From the NCBI GenBank assembly GCA_001516025.1, contig LOEU01000025.1:111923-175922 (forward strand): a stretch of 64,000 nt of DNA, written 5' to 3'. Shown here in pieces: positions 36,838 to 45,484 of this stretch. This DNA is from a bacterium BRH_c32. GTDB taxonomy: Bacteria > Bacteroidota > Ignavibacteria > Ignavibacteriales > Melioribacteraceae. The position numbers and the translations under genes are program-made. The notes under the pieces were generated by a model that saw only the letters and a list, made by a program, of their open reading frames with translations, did no database searches and was not told the DNA's origin. Numbering within the stretch: position 1 is the stretch's first letter; the number at the start of each line of letters is the position of its first letter.

Positions 36838-36934
36838 TTTTCCTCTTATTTTTTTCAAATGCTTGTGCCAATTAAAAGTTTTTTTTATTTAATAAAAAGG
36901 GATTATTTTAATAATAACAAAATATGGAGATAAT

Positions 36935-37393
36935 ATGTACGAACAAAAATTAAAAGAATTAGGAATCATTGTTCCCGAAGCACCAAAACCTTTAGCAGCT
37001 TATGTCCCGGCTAAAAGAATGCACAAATTAGTATTTACTGCAGGTCAACTTCCATTTGTTGATGGAAAATTACTTTTTCAAGGTAAGTTAGGAGTGGATG
37101 TTTCAGAAGAAGATGGTATTAAATGTGCTAAACAATCTGCTATTAACTGTTTAAGTGCTATTAAGTCGATTGTTGGATCGATAGATAATATTGAATCGAT
37201 TGTTAAAGTAACCGTATTTGTTAATTCATCGGAGACTTTTACAAGTCATCCAAAGATTGCTAATGGAGCATCTGAATTTTTGGTGGAAGTATTTGGAGAA
37301 GAAGGAAAGCATGCTCGTAGTGCTGTGGGCGTTGCCCAATTGCCAATGAATGCGCCTGTTGAAATCGAAATGATTGTGAAAGTTATTGATTGA
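36935..37393 (+). CDS. RidA/YjgF family protein
   Basis: This 152-residue protein resembles RidA enamine/imine deaminases, which detoxify reactive intermediates from PLP enzymes. The central segment HKLVFTAGQLPFVDGKLLFQG and the C-terminal HARSAVGVAQLPMNAPVEIE, with the conserved Arg, are visible. It is longer than the roughly 128-residue archetype, mainly at the N-terminus, as in a known RidA subgroup. It is transcribed divergently from mazG. Confidence 0.92.
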   Translation: MYEQKLKELGIIVPEAPKPLAAYVPAKRMHKLVFTAGQLPFVDGKLLFQGKLGVDVSEEDGIKCAKQSAINCLSAIKSIVGSIDNIESIVKVTVFVNSSETFTSHPKIANGASEFLVEVFGEEGKHARSAVGVAQLPMNAPVEIEMIVKVID

Positions 37394-37445
37394 TACGAAA
37401 CATTTATCTATTATTGCGGTATAAATAAGAAATTAAGAATTTATT

Positions 37446-37964
37446 ATGAAAAAATTACTTCTAATATTATTAATTGCTACTATTCCACTTTCAGCGCAAT
37501 TCAAAGAGCAGCCGAATAGTGCCCCGAGTATTAAAAGTGGAATTTTGAGTGGTAATTCAAACTCACTTTTTGGGTTTATTAATCCCGATAATTTTAGTAT
37601 GCATCATACATTTAATATGTCTTATACCGCTGCCGGATCGTTTGGAATGGCTCTCGGTGCATATACCAATTCGATGGCGTATAAGCTTACCGATAACTTA
37701 AATGTAGAAACTGATATAAGCGTAGTTAATTCACCCTACAATTCTATGAATAGCAAGGAATTTGCAAATCAATTCAATGGTGTTTATTTAAGCAGAGCAC
37801 AAATAAATTATAAACCTTCAGAGAATATGACTATAATGCTGCAATATCGTCAGCTACCTGCGGGTTCATTCTATCCTTATTCTTATTACGGCAATAATTC
37901 TTTCTATGGTAATAACCCTTTTTATCGAGATAATTTTTTTAATGATCCTTTCGGAAGGAATTAA
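37446..37964 (+). CDS. Small secreted protein with Tyr/Asn/Phe-rich tail
   Basis: This 172-residue exported protein has a signal peptide (about 1-19, LLILLIATIPLSAQ). The middle contains predicted beta strands (FNMSYTAAGSFGMALGAY; LNVETDISVV). The C-terminal 35 residues repeat aromatic-Asn units, including FYPYSYYGNNSFYGNNPFYR. I recognise no family; a small surface or outer-membrane-associated protein is likely. A strong terminator follows 21 bp after the stop. Confidence 0.65.
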   Translation: MKKLLLILLIATIPLSAQFKEQPNSAPSIKSGILSGNSNSLFGFINPDNFSMHHTFNMSYTAAGSFGMALGAYTNSMAYKLTDNLNVETDISVVNSPYNSMNSKEFANQFNGVYLSRAQINYKPSENMTIMLQYRQLPAGSFYPYSYYGNNSFYGNNPFYRDNFFNDPFGRN

Positions 37965-37985
37965 ATCCTAAATTTAGTTAAATTA

Positions 37986-38011
37986 AATAACCGGATTTTC
38001 CGGTTATTTTT
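37986..38011 (+). terminator. Intrinsic terminator after the small secreted gene
   Basis: A perfect 10-bp stem, AATAACCGGA (37986-37995) with TCCGGTTATT (37999-38008), has a 3-base loop and is followed by T residues. It separates the secreted gene from the LytR_C gene. Confidence 0.85.
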
Positions 38012-38028
38012 TTATTTAAATTGACTCT

Positions 38029-38514
38029 ATGAAATCGAAACGTAAACCTGTTGTAAAAAAAGCCGGCAATGTAGATCTGAAAAGTTCAACATTAAATATG
38101 CTGATGAACATTGCTATTTTTATCTTAGTTATTGTGATTATTTTTTTAAGTTATTCTATTTATTTGAAGGTTTTTTCAATCACACCCGAAGAGATAGCAG
38201 AAACGAGAGATAATAGACCATCGGAAATAATTCAGGTAGAGGTATTAAATGGATGTGGAATCCCCGGTGCAGCTACACGTTTCGCCGAATATTTAAGAGC
38301 AAATAAATTTGATGTAATCTCTACTTCAAATGATAAAGAAATTGATGAAACGCTTGTTATAGCTCGAACTCAAAATATGCAGAATGCTTATGCTGTTGCA
38401 GAGGCACTTGGAGTTAAAAAAGAGAATGTAAACCAGATTCAAAATGATGATTATTTTTTAGATGTATCTATTATCATAGGCAGAGATTATTATACATTAA
38501 AACCATTAAAATGA
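38029..38514 (+). CDS. LytR_C-domain membrane protein
   Basis: This 161-residue protein has a basic N-terminus, one transmembrane helix at about 25-48 (LMNIAIFILVIVIIFLSYSIY) and an extracytoplasmic LytR_C domain (about 67-155). The domain carries IIQVEVLNGCGIPGAATRFAEY, TLVIARTQNMQNAYAVAEAL and DVSIIIGRDY. The domain is found at the end of LytR-CpsA-Psr proteins, but here it stands alone without a catalytic domain. It is 7 bp upstream of rsfS, so it joins the rsfS-argS operon. Confidence 0.87.
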   Translation: MKSKRKPVVKKAGNVDLKSSTLNMLMNIAIFILVIVIIFLSYSIYLKVFSITPEEIAETRDNRPSEIIQVEVLNGCGIPGAATRFAEYLRANKFDVISTSNDKEIDETLVIARTQNMQNAYAVAEALGVKKENVNQIQNDDYFLDVSIIIGRDYYTLKPLK

Positions 38515-38521
38515 GGTATTA

Positions 38522-38938
38522 TTGGATTCATTAAAATTCGCAAAAAAAATAGCGAATATTGTCCTTACAAAAAAAGGGACTGATATTAAAATATTAGATT
38601 TAAGAAAACTTTCGGGAATTTCGGATTATTTTCTGATTTGTTCAGCCGATTCTGATCGTCAAGTAAAAGCAATTGCAGATGAAGTTGATAAAATGCTAAG
38701 CGAAGAGGGTATAAAGTGTATTCATCGCGAAGGATTTGAATCATTAAATTGGGTTATTCTCGATTATTTTGACGTAATTGTTCACGTTTTCAAAAACGAA
38801 ATACGTCAATTCTATGGACTTGAAAAATTATGGGGTGATGCCCCGGTTATAATTATTGATGAAGAATCACCAAACATGGAGAATGAAGTTGAAAGAGTAC
38901 CTAAGCGGACTGTTCGCAAATCTGTCAAAAAATCTTGA
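38522..38938 (+). CDS. rsfS: Ribosomal silencing factor RsfS
   Basis: RsfS binds L14 and blocks subunit joining when nutrients are short. The 138 residues have the family features GTDIKILDLRKLSGISDYFLICSA, DRQVKAIADEV and DYFDVIVHVFKNEIRQFYGLEKLWGDAP. The final 25 residues are a charged tail. The start is TTG (38522), 7 bp after the LytR_C gene. Its end overlaps argS by 56 bases. Confidence 0.95.
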   Translation: MDSLKFAKKIANIVLTKKGTDIKILDLRKLSGISDYFLICSADSDRQVKAIADEVDKMLSEEGIKCIHREGFESLNWVILDYFDVIVHVFKNEIRQFYGLEKLWGDAPVIIIDEESPNMENEVERVPKRTVRKSVKKS

Positions 38939-40517
38939 TTACCTAAATAATACCTCAATTCTTTTCAACGTTCCAAATCAGGCAAATTTCGGTGATCTAT
39001 CTACAAATGTAGCTCTTTCGGTTGCTAAAGGATTAAAAAGAAATCCGCGTGAAGTCGCTCAAGAAATTATTGATAATATTGTAATGGATAAAAACATATT
39101 AGAGAGGATAGAAATAGCCGGTCCCGGTTTCATTAATTTCTTCTTTAATCCTGAATACTTGGCTCAAATAATAAAAATAATTCATGCTCAAGAGAATGAA
39201 TATGGAAAGAGTAAAAAATATTTAGGTGTAAGAGCTAACGTGGAATTTATCTCTGCTAATCCGACCGGACCGCTTACTGTTGGTCATGGACGAAATGCTG
39301 TGGTTGGAGATACGGTTGCTAATCTTTTAGAAGCTGTTGGATACGAAGTCGATCGAGAGTATTATTTTAATAATGCCGGCAGACAGATGAGGGTATTAGG
39401 TGATTCCGTTAGATTAAGATATATTCAGTTACTGGGAGAAAAAATTGAGTTCCCTGATGATTATTATCAGGGTGAATATATAAGAGAGATTGCTCAGAAA
39501 ATCTATACTGAATTTGGAGATACACTAAAAGAAGAAGGTCCGGAAGGGAAGTTCAAAGAGACTGCCGAAAAAGAGATATTTAATGATATAATTAAAACTA
39601 TGGAAAATATCGGCATAAAAATGAAGATATTTTATAACGAGAATAGTCTCTATGAAGAAGATAGAATTAATAAATTGCTGGGCCTATTTAAAGAGAAAAA
39701 TCTTTCTTATGAAAATGAAGGTGCCCTTTGGCTAAAACTTTCTGAACTTGGCAATGAGCAAGATAAGGTAATAGTAAAATCCTCGGGTGAACCAACATAT
39801 AGACTCCCTGATATAGCATATCATATTACAAAGTTCGAAAGAGGTTATGATCTAATTGTTGATTTATTCGGATCTGATCATAATGCTACTTATCCGGATG
39901 TTCTCGCCGGACTTAAAGCCCTAGATTATGATTCAGAAAAAATAAAAGTATTAATTCATCAATTTGTAACGATATTACAAAATGGTGAAATCGTCAAAAT
40001 GTCCACTCGTAAAGCGAATTATATTACACTTGATGAACTTTCCGATGAAGTTGGAAAAGATGTTGTAAGATATTTTTTCAATATGCGAAGCATTAATAGC
40101 CATCTTAATTTTGATCTTGATGTAGCTAAAAAGCAATCGGACGAAAATCCTGTATTCTATCTGCAATATGCACATGCAAGAATATCATCAATTTTAAAGA
40201 TGACATCCGAGCAGGGATTAAAAGCAAACTTAAAACAAGTAGGATTATTACAAAAAACCGAAGAACAAAATCTTATAAAAAAAATAATTGAATATCCGGA
40301 AGAAGTATTATATAGCGCAGAGCATTTTGAAACACATAGGATACCTGTATTCTTAGAAGAATTAGCTTCGCTATTTCATAAATTTTATACTGAGTGCAGA
40401 ATTATCGGAAGTGAACAAGATCTTGCTGAAGCAAGAATTGCTTTGGTTGAATCTGTTCAAATAGTTATTAAAAATGGATTAAATATTCTTGGTGTTAGTG
40501 CGCCTGATAGAATGTAA
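38883..40517 (+). CDS. argS: Arginyl-tRNA synthetase
   Basis: ArgS charges tRNA(Arg) with arginine. ATG 38883 gives 544 residues starting MKLKEYLSGLFANLSKNL, which matches family N-termini; an upstream ATG at 38856 adds nine unsupported residues. Visible motifs are SANPTGPLTVGHGRNAVVGD (the HIGH-like signature), the KMSK-like VKMSTRKANYI and the C-terminal anticodon-binding DALR domain (about 425-544). The gene overlaps rsfS by 56 bases. Confidence 0.97.
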   Translation: MKLKEYLSGLFANLSKNLDYLNNTSILFNVPNQANFGDLSTNVALSVAKGLKRNPREVAQEIIDNIVMDKNILERIEIAGPGFINFFFNPEYLAQIIKIIHAQENEYGKSKKYLGVRANVEFISANPTGPLTVGHGRNAVVGDTVANLLEAVGYEVDREYYFNNAGRQMRVLGDSVRLRYIQLLGEKIEFPDDYYQGEYIREIAQKIYTEFGDTLKEEGPEGKFKETAEKEIFNDIIKTMENIGIKMKIFYNENSLYEEDRINKLLGLFKEKNLSYENEGALWLKLSELGNEQDKVIVKSSGEPTYRLPDIAYHITKFERGYDLIVDLFGSDHNATYPDVLAGLKALDYDSEKIKVLIHQFVTILQNGEIVKMSTRKANYITLDELSDEVGKDVVRYFFNMRSINSHLNFDLDVAKKQSDENPVFYLQYAHARISSILKMTSEQGLKANLKQVGLLQKTEEQNLIKKIIEYPEEVLYSAEHFETHRIPVFLEELASLFHKFYTECRIIGSEQDLAEARIALVESVQIVIKNGLNILGVSAPDRM

Positions 40518-40528
40518 TAAATAAATCT

Positions 40529-41227
40529 TTATGCAAGGGCAGCGGAGAATGCAATAATTTTTCCTGCCCCATTTTCTTTTAATACTTTTCCACATTCAAT
40601 TATTGTACTCCCGGTTGTTATTATATCATCTATTAATAAAATGTTTTTACCCTCCAGACTTTTTTTTCCGCAAAATTTAAAAGCATCTTTCACATTCTCT
40701 TTTCGTTCTGAATGATTTAATCGGGTTTGAGATTCTGTATTTTTTATTCTCTTTATTATAGAAGTTTCTAAAGGAATCTTAGCTAATCTTGATATCTCTC
40801 TTGCTATATAAAAAGATTGGTTATATCCTCGCTCTGTATATTTTATCCGATGAAGGGGAACCGGTATAATTAAATCGATTTGTTCTTTCTCGAAATAAAA
40901 AGAATTTTCTGAAGCAATTAATTGTCCAAGATAATTACCGATACGATAATTGCTCTGATATTTTAGACTATGTATTAGCGATTGGAGCGGAGTGTCTTTT
41001 GAAAATAAATAGAGAGCACTTAATTCATCAATAGAATTTGAGGATTCAAAGTAGCGTTTGAATTTTTCTTTGGCATAATTGTTATCGCATTTGTAGAGTT
41101 TTGATGAGCATTGATTACAAAGATATTGTTCAATTGAATCTAACTTAGTTTCACAATAGAGACAATATCTTGTAAGAAAAAAATCTAAGAAATTATTAAA
41201 TAATCGATGGAGATAATTAGTTTTCAC
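40529..41227 (-). CDS. comF: ComF family phosphoribosyltransferase
   Basis: This 232-residue protein has an N-terminal zinc-ribbon-like part with two CxxC pairs (YCLYCETKL and LCNQCSSKLYKC) and a C-terminal type I phosphoribosyltransferase domain with the PRPP loop ILLIDDIITTGSTI. ComF is needed for DNA uptake in naturally competent bacteria; its molecular role is unclear. The start overlaps the end of the hemerythrin gene by 11 bases. No other competence gene is in the window. Confidence 0.93.
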   Translation of the reverse strand: MKTNYLHRLFNNFLDFFLTRYCLYCETKLDSIEQYLCNQCSSKLYKCDNNYAKEKFKRYFESSNSIDELSALYLFSKDTPLQSLIHSLKYQSNYRIGNYLGQLIASENSFYFEKEQIDLIIPVPLHRIKYTERGYNQSFYIAREISRLAKIPLETSIIKRIKNTESQTRLNHSERKENVKDAFKFCGKKSLEGKNILLIDDIITTGSTIIECGKVLKENGAGKIIAFSAALA

Positions 41228-41621
41228 CTTGCTCGGCTAAAAATTTTCCTAATTTTTTATCATTGAAATCAAGATGATTATAAAACCAAGTCTTGAAAGA
41301 CTTCATATTTTCAGTGCCAAAATTTATTTTACCATTCTTGTATGCTGCCGCGTCGTCTCTAGTATGTTTCAATACTCGGTCGTGTTCCAATTTATGAGAA
41401 ATATATCCTTGGAATTTTGTTTCTTTCATAATAGTTTCTTCGTACTCAAAATGTGTTTGCAAATCAAGTACCAATTCCTCGAGTTGCTCTGATATTTTTT
41501 CTTTGTTACTAATCAAAATAGCATCATATAAATCATTGGCAATATTGATCATTCTTATATGTTGATTATCAATTTCTTTAAAACCGCACGATGCGTCATC
41601 ACTAAATTCAATAAATTTCAT
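41217..41621 (-). CDS. Bacteriohemerythrin
   Basis: This 134-residue di-iron oxygen-binding protein is a four-helix bundle. The ligand set is visible as His in NQHIRM, His-Glu in THFEYEETIM, His in SHKLEHDRVL, and His and Asp in YNHLDFNDKKL. It probably carries or senses oxygen in the cytoplasm. ATG 41621 is chosen because GAGGGC precedes it and because an upstream extension (to 41675) runs through the end of the VWA gene. It overlaps comF. Confidence 0.93.
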   Translation of the reverse strand: MKFIEFSDDASCGFKEIDNQHIRMINIANDLYDAILISNKEKISEQLEELVLDLQTHFEYEETIMKETKFQGYISHKLEHDRVLKHTRDDAAAYKNGKINFGTENMKSFKTWFYNHLDFNDKKLGKFLAEQGEN

Positions 41622-41637
41622 TTTGCCCTCATTTTTA

Positions 41638-43755
41638 TTATAACATCCCGAATCGTTTTCTAAAAAACCATTCAACTGTAAATAAAAGAATAATTATTGA
41701 TAATATCCAATAATTTGACCACAATAAATACTCGTCAATAGACACATTATCCTTATTTTTCCCCTTTTGGAGTTTAATAATCTCATCGATTATCTTTTCT
41801 TTTTCTTCTATTGTGAAATATTTTCCACCGCTATTTTTTGCTAAATTTGAAAGAAGATTTAGATTCATTCTACTTTCTATTGCTTCTATTTCTGTATCAC
41901 CGATATTAAATTTTACAGGATCGCTTTTCATTGAACGGGTACTAATCACTGCGTTACCATTAATAATGAAATCTCCGGTCTCTAAAATATCGGAAGTTGT
42001 TTTATATATCCCGTTTTGAATAGGGGATAAGATTAAAACCTTTTCAAAATCTTTTTTACTGATATTTATTTTTATTTCTGCATCCGAAATAGGATTAAAA
42101 GATTGATCATATAGCTCTGCAAATATTTCTATTGGTTCACCCGTTGAATAACTTTTCTTAGATGTACGTATAATAAAATTCTTTTTGTTATCATTTTTTA
42201 TTAACCATTTTGATGATGATATAATAAATTTATCAAAAAAATTAGTTTTATCATCTGCTAATTGCAGTTTCCATTTCCAAATATCTTGAGCAAGAACAAT
42301 AATTGATCTTTGAGCACCAAAGCTTTTTGCCACAATAAGTGGATTATTTGTTGGAATGCCCCTGATTTTGCTATTAGCAATTAATATACTTTCGGGTTTA
42401 AGATTGAATGCACTATTAAGCCGATTAACCGGTGGTAGTTTTTCCCAAACTGAATTATCGGCTAAGTCAGATAACAATAACTCCACATTGTTTATCTGAA
42501 CATTGGGTTGAACTTCCATTAAACTATTATTTTGAGACATAATTGTTATAGGCAATATTTTCTCAAAGGATTTTAATTTTCGTAAGTCTGTCGATGAATT
42601 TAATACCAAAAAGAAAGGCTTATTTTTTGTAATCAAATAATTGTTTAAAAGATTATCAAGTTCGTTTTTTGATTTTGAAATTGGATAGCCAACAATAAAA
42701 AATAAGTCTGTACTATCTTGAGTAAAAAGGCTTTTTTCTTCAAGTATTTTATTGTCAGAGACATTAATGAATTTATTTAGAATAATATTTTTATCTGCGG
42801 ATAATGAATTTAGTATAAAAGTTAAATCGGTGGAGGGTGCTCCGGCTATAATGCTTACTCTAATTTTTTCTTTCATAATATCGAGATAAAAATTGTAGCG
42901 ATTATTTTTCTCTGTTGCTTCATCAGGAAGATTTTTAACATAGATGGATAATTTTTTTTCTCCTTCATTCTTTGGCGTGTAATTGAATTTTATTTGATTC
43001 AATGAAGTTTCGCTAAAAATAATTTCCTTTGAATCGATTAATTCATTTTCTTCATATAGATATGCTATGCTGTTTTTGCCTTCAAAACCATTATTTATTA
43101 TTTCTGCTTCGATTGTTGTAGGAGTACCGGAATAAATATATTTATTATAATTAACATTTGAGACGTAAATATCTTTCCCTTTAGAAGTATCGCCAATTCC
43201 AACAGTTATTATCGAGAAATTATTTTTTTCTGATCTATATAACGGACTTAATCCTTCAGTAATTATTCCATCAGAAATTATTGTAGTAGTTGCAATATTT
43301 CTTTTTACCGAATCCAAGTAATTAAAAATGTTTTCAAAGTTTGTAACCGGTTCTGAAAAATTTAATTTATCATTCTCCCTTAATTCTTTATTGCTTCCAC
43401 CAAATGAAATAAATTTGACCGGTAAATTATATTCATTAATTTTTATCATTAACGAACTTATATTGGAGGAACGCTTTAAACTGTCTTTTAATGATATTGA
43501 ACGTGAATTATCAATAAATATATAGTTGATAGGATTATCAGGTGTACGGTTAATAATTGATAAAACGGGATCGAACAAAAGGAATACTATCAATGCAAGA
43601 ATTAAACTTCTTATTATAATAAAAAGAGTCTTCGCTTTGTTGTCCAATTTTGGAAGAGTATATTTATAGATATAAATTGAGAATAGAGCGAATAGTATTA
43701 TCCCAAGAATTAAAAAAAATGTCTCGCCTGATATTGATAAATTTAATTCACTCAC
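41638..43755 (-). CDS. Large VWA-type membrane protein (BatA/aerotolerance-like)
   Basis: This 705-residue membrane protein has two N-terminal helices (about 9-28 and 42-65). The large extracytoplasmic region contains a von Willebrand A-like domain whose MIDAS-type motif DNSRS appears at about 81-85. Ig-like strands follow (GTPTTIEAEIINNG; PIEIFAELYDQSF), then a C-terminal helix (about 678-697). The architecture matches uncharacterised Bacteroidota proteins related to BatA and glutamine-amidotransferase-like membrane proteins. Function unknown. The hemerythrin gene follows. Confidence 0.75.
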   Translation of the reverse strand: MSELNLSISGETFFLILGIILFALFSIYIYKYTLPKLDNKAKTLFIIIRSLILALIVFLLFDPVLSIINRTPDNPINYIFIDNSRSISLKDSLKRSSNISSLMIKINEYNLPVKFISFGGSNKELRENDKLNFSEPVTNFENIFNYLDSVKRNIATTTIISDGIITEGLSPLYRSEKNNFSIITVGIGDTSKGKDIYVSNVNYNKYIYSGTPTTIEAEIINNGFEGKNSIAYLYEENELIDSKEIIFSETSLNQIKFNYTPKNEGEKKLSIYVKNLPDEATEKNNRYNFYLDIMKEKIRVSIIAGAPSTDLTFILNSLSADKNIILNKFINVSDNKILEEKSLFTQDSTDLFFIVGYPISKSKNELDNLLNNYLITKNKPFFLVLNSSTDLRKLKSFEKILPITIMSQNNSLMEVQPNVQINNVELLLSDLADNSVWEKLPPVNRLNSAFNLKPESILIANSKIRGIPTNNPLIVAKSFGAQRSIIVLAQDIWKWKLQLADDKTNFFDKFIISSSKWLIKNDNKKNFIIRTSKKSYSTGEPIEIFAELYDQSFNPISDAEIKINISKKDFEKVLILSPIQNGIYKTTSDILETGDFIINGNAVISTRSMKSDPVKFNIGDTEIEAIESRMNLNLLSNLAKNSGGKYFTIEEKEKIIDEIIKLQKGKNKDNVSIDEYLLWSNYWILSIIILLFTVEWFFRKRFGML

Positions 43756-43764
43756 TCTTTATCA

Positions 43765-44544
43765 TTACTCCTTAACTTTTTTAAATATTTCGGGAATATT
43801 CCAACTTTGCATATTTTCATAAGTTTTATAATCAGTTAGGTCAAAATGAATAGGGCTTACGGTTACATAATTATTTTTAATGGCATTCTGGTCTGTATCT
43901 AAAGTAATATCTGTGTCCATGAGTTTTCCGGTAAGCCAAAAATATTTTTTACCGTAAGGGTCTAATCGTTCTTCATAAACATCATCCCATTTTGATTTAC
44001 CTTGTTTGGTCAGTAATACACCGCAAATCTTTTCTGGAGGTAAATCAGGTACATTAACATTCAAAAGAGTTCCTCTTTCAAGACCATTTTTTACAACTAA
44101 TTTCGTCAATCCTTTTACAACTTCTATAGCATAATCAAAATTTTCAGCTTCGTGGCTTGTAACCGAAACGGCAATTGCCGGGACATCCATGATTGCAGCT
44201 TCTCGTGCGGCAGAAACAGTACCGGAATAAATTATATTTATTGCAGTATTAGAACCATGATTAATTCCTGAAATTACAATATCCGGAGAATACTTCATTA
44301 TATTCCTGATTCCAATTTTTATACAATCGGCAGGAGTGCCTTCAACCGCATATCCAAAAAATTCTCCGTTTTTAAAATATTCTGTTACTCTTAAAGGCAT
44401 TTTCATTGTTATAGCATGTCCTACGGCACTCTGTTCAGTTCTTGGAGCAATTACAGTTACTTCCCCCAATTCTTTCATCGCATTAGCTAGAGCAAAAATC
44501 CCCGCTGAATCAATTCCATCGTCATTCGATATTAGTATTTTCAA
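43765..44544 (-). CDS. surE: 5'/3'-nucleotidase SurE
   Basis: SurE dephosphorylates nucleoside monophosphates and short polyphosphates in stationary-phase survival. The 259 residues have ILISNDDGIDSAGI (metal Asp pair), the Ser segment RTEQSAVGHAITM, GTPADCIKIGI, and SGINHGSNTAINIIYSGTVSAA. It leads the minus-strand genes down to comF. A TATATTTG -7 box lies about 30 bases upstream. Confidence 0.97.
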   Translation of the reverse strand: MKILISNDDGIDSAGIFALANAMKELGEVTVIAPRTEQSAVGHAITMKMPLRVTEYFKNGEFFGYAVEGTPADCIKIGIRNIMKYSPDIVISGINHGSNTAINIIYSGTVSAAREAAIMDVPAIAVSVTSHEAENFDYAIEVVKGLTKLVVKNGLERGTLLNVNVPDLPPEKICGVLLTKQGKSKWDDVYEERLDPYGKKYFWLTGKLMDTDITLDTDQNAIKNNYVTVSPIHFDLTDYKTYENMQSWNIPEIFKKVKE

Positions 44545-44574
44545 TTCTAATTCCCTATATTTTTTTAATGGTTA

Positions 44575-44582
44575 CAAATATA
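44575..44582 (-). promoter_or_regulatory. Candidate -7 box upstream of surE
   Basis: The minus strand reads TATATTTG (44582 to 44575), a full match to the Bacteroidota -7 consensus, about 30 bases before the surE ATG. No good TTG-type -35 element lies 17 bases further upstream, so the call is weaker than for add or dapF. Confidence 0.35.
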
Positions 44583-44646
44583 CTTAAATACTATTTCTAT
44601 TAAAATTAGTAAGTTATCTATCATAATTTTTACCGGAAGTTTTTAT

Positions 44647-45480
44647 ATGAAGAAAATCCAAATATATTTACTAATGCTGTTCTTAATGTACCTCCCAAAG
44701 AATATATATTCACAATCGGAAGAATCCGCTTTTGAATTATATTTAATCGATTCATTTATTACTGCAGAAGAACCATACACCTTAATTGTATCTTTTTTTA
44801 CAAGCGAAGAGTGTAAGTCTTCAATTAGAATCGGCGAAAAAGATTTTATAATTTCAAAAGAATATTCAGAAGATCATAAAATCAAAATTGATCTTTCAGG
44901 AATCGAACTTAAGAAGGAAACACTCGCTTACGAATTAATATGCGGCAATATAGAAGGAAAATTTATTCACCAAAAATATTCTGCCAATGTACCTTCAAAT
45001 AAAGTTTTTTCCGCTGAAAGTGAACAAAGCTTATTGACTGTATGCTGCCTTGGCGGTGTCATTTTTGGCATCCCTTCACCTTCATTATTTTTCTTTGAGG
45101 ATGAGACTAATTTTGGATTCTCAAAAGAGATCCCTTTATTTTCATTCTTTTCCAATAGCTTTAATTACCCGTATGGATTTTTCAGCATTGAATACACTCA
45201 TATATTAAAAGGTAAAGTACAAAATCTATTCAGGACCGGTTACAAACAAATATTCCAGGTCAATGGCATTGAATATATTTCGCCGGGAATAACTTACAAT
45301 ACTAATTTTGTAGGTTATAACGGGATAGGAACTGAAGTTTCGGCAGGTTTATTTACCGTTTCAAACATATTCACTTTTTATGGAAGATATAGATTTAATT
45401 TTGTACCCGGTAATTCAAAAAATAATTTTCATGAATTTTCTATCGGACTTTATTCTAATTTCTTTTCAATAAATTTTTAA
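44647..45480 (+). CDS. Unknown exported protein
   Basis: This 277-residue protein has a signal peptide (about 1-22, ending IYSQ). An N-terminal half of mixed strands is followed by a C-terminal half rich in aromatic, alternating strands (VNGIEYISPGITYNTNFVG; FTFYGRYRFNFVPG), ending in FSIGLYSNFFSINF. The pattern fits a small outer-membrane barrel or barrel-associated protein. I recognise no family. It precedes xseA by 4 bp and so is probably cotranscribed with it, with no obvious functional link. Confidence 0.65.
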   Translation: MKKIQIYLLMLFLMYLPKNIYSQSEESAFELYLIDSFITAEEPYTLIVSFFTSEECKSSIRIGEKDFIISKEYSEDHKIKIDLSGIELKKETLAYELICGNIEGKFIHQKYSANVPSNKVFSAESEQSLLTVCCLGGVIFGIPSPSLFFFEDETNFGFSKEIPLFSFFSNSFNYPYGFFSIEYTHILKGKVQNLFRTGYKQIFQVNGIEYISPGITYNTNFVGYNGIGTEVSAGLFTVSNIFTFYGRYRFNFVPGNSKNNFHEFSIGLYSNFFSINF

Positions 45481-45484
45481 GGTT

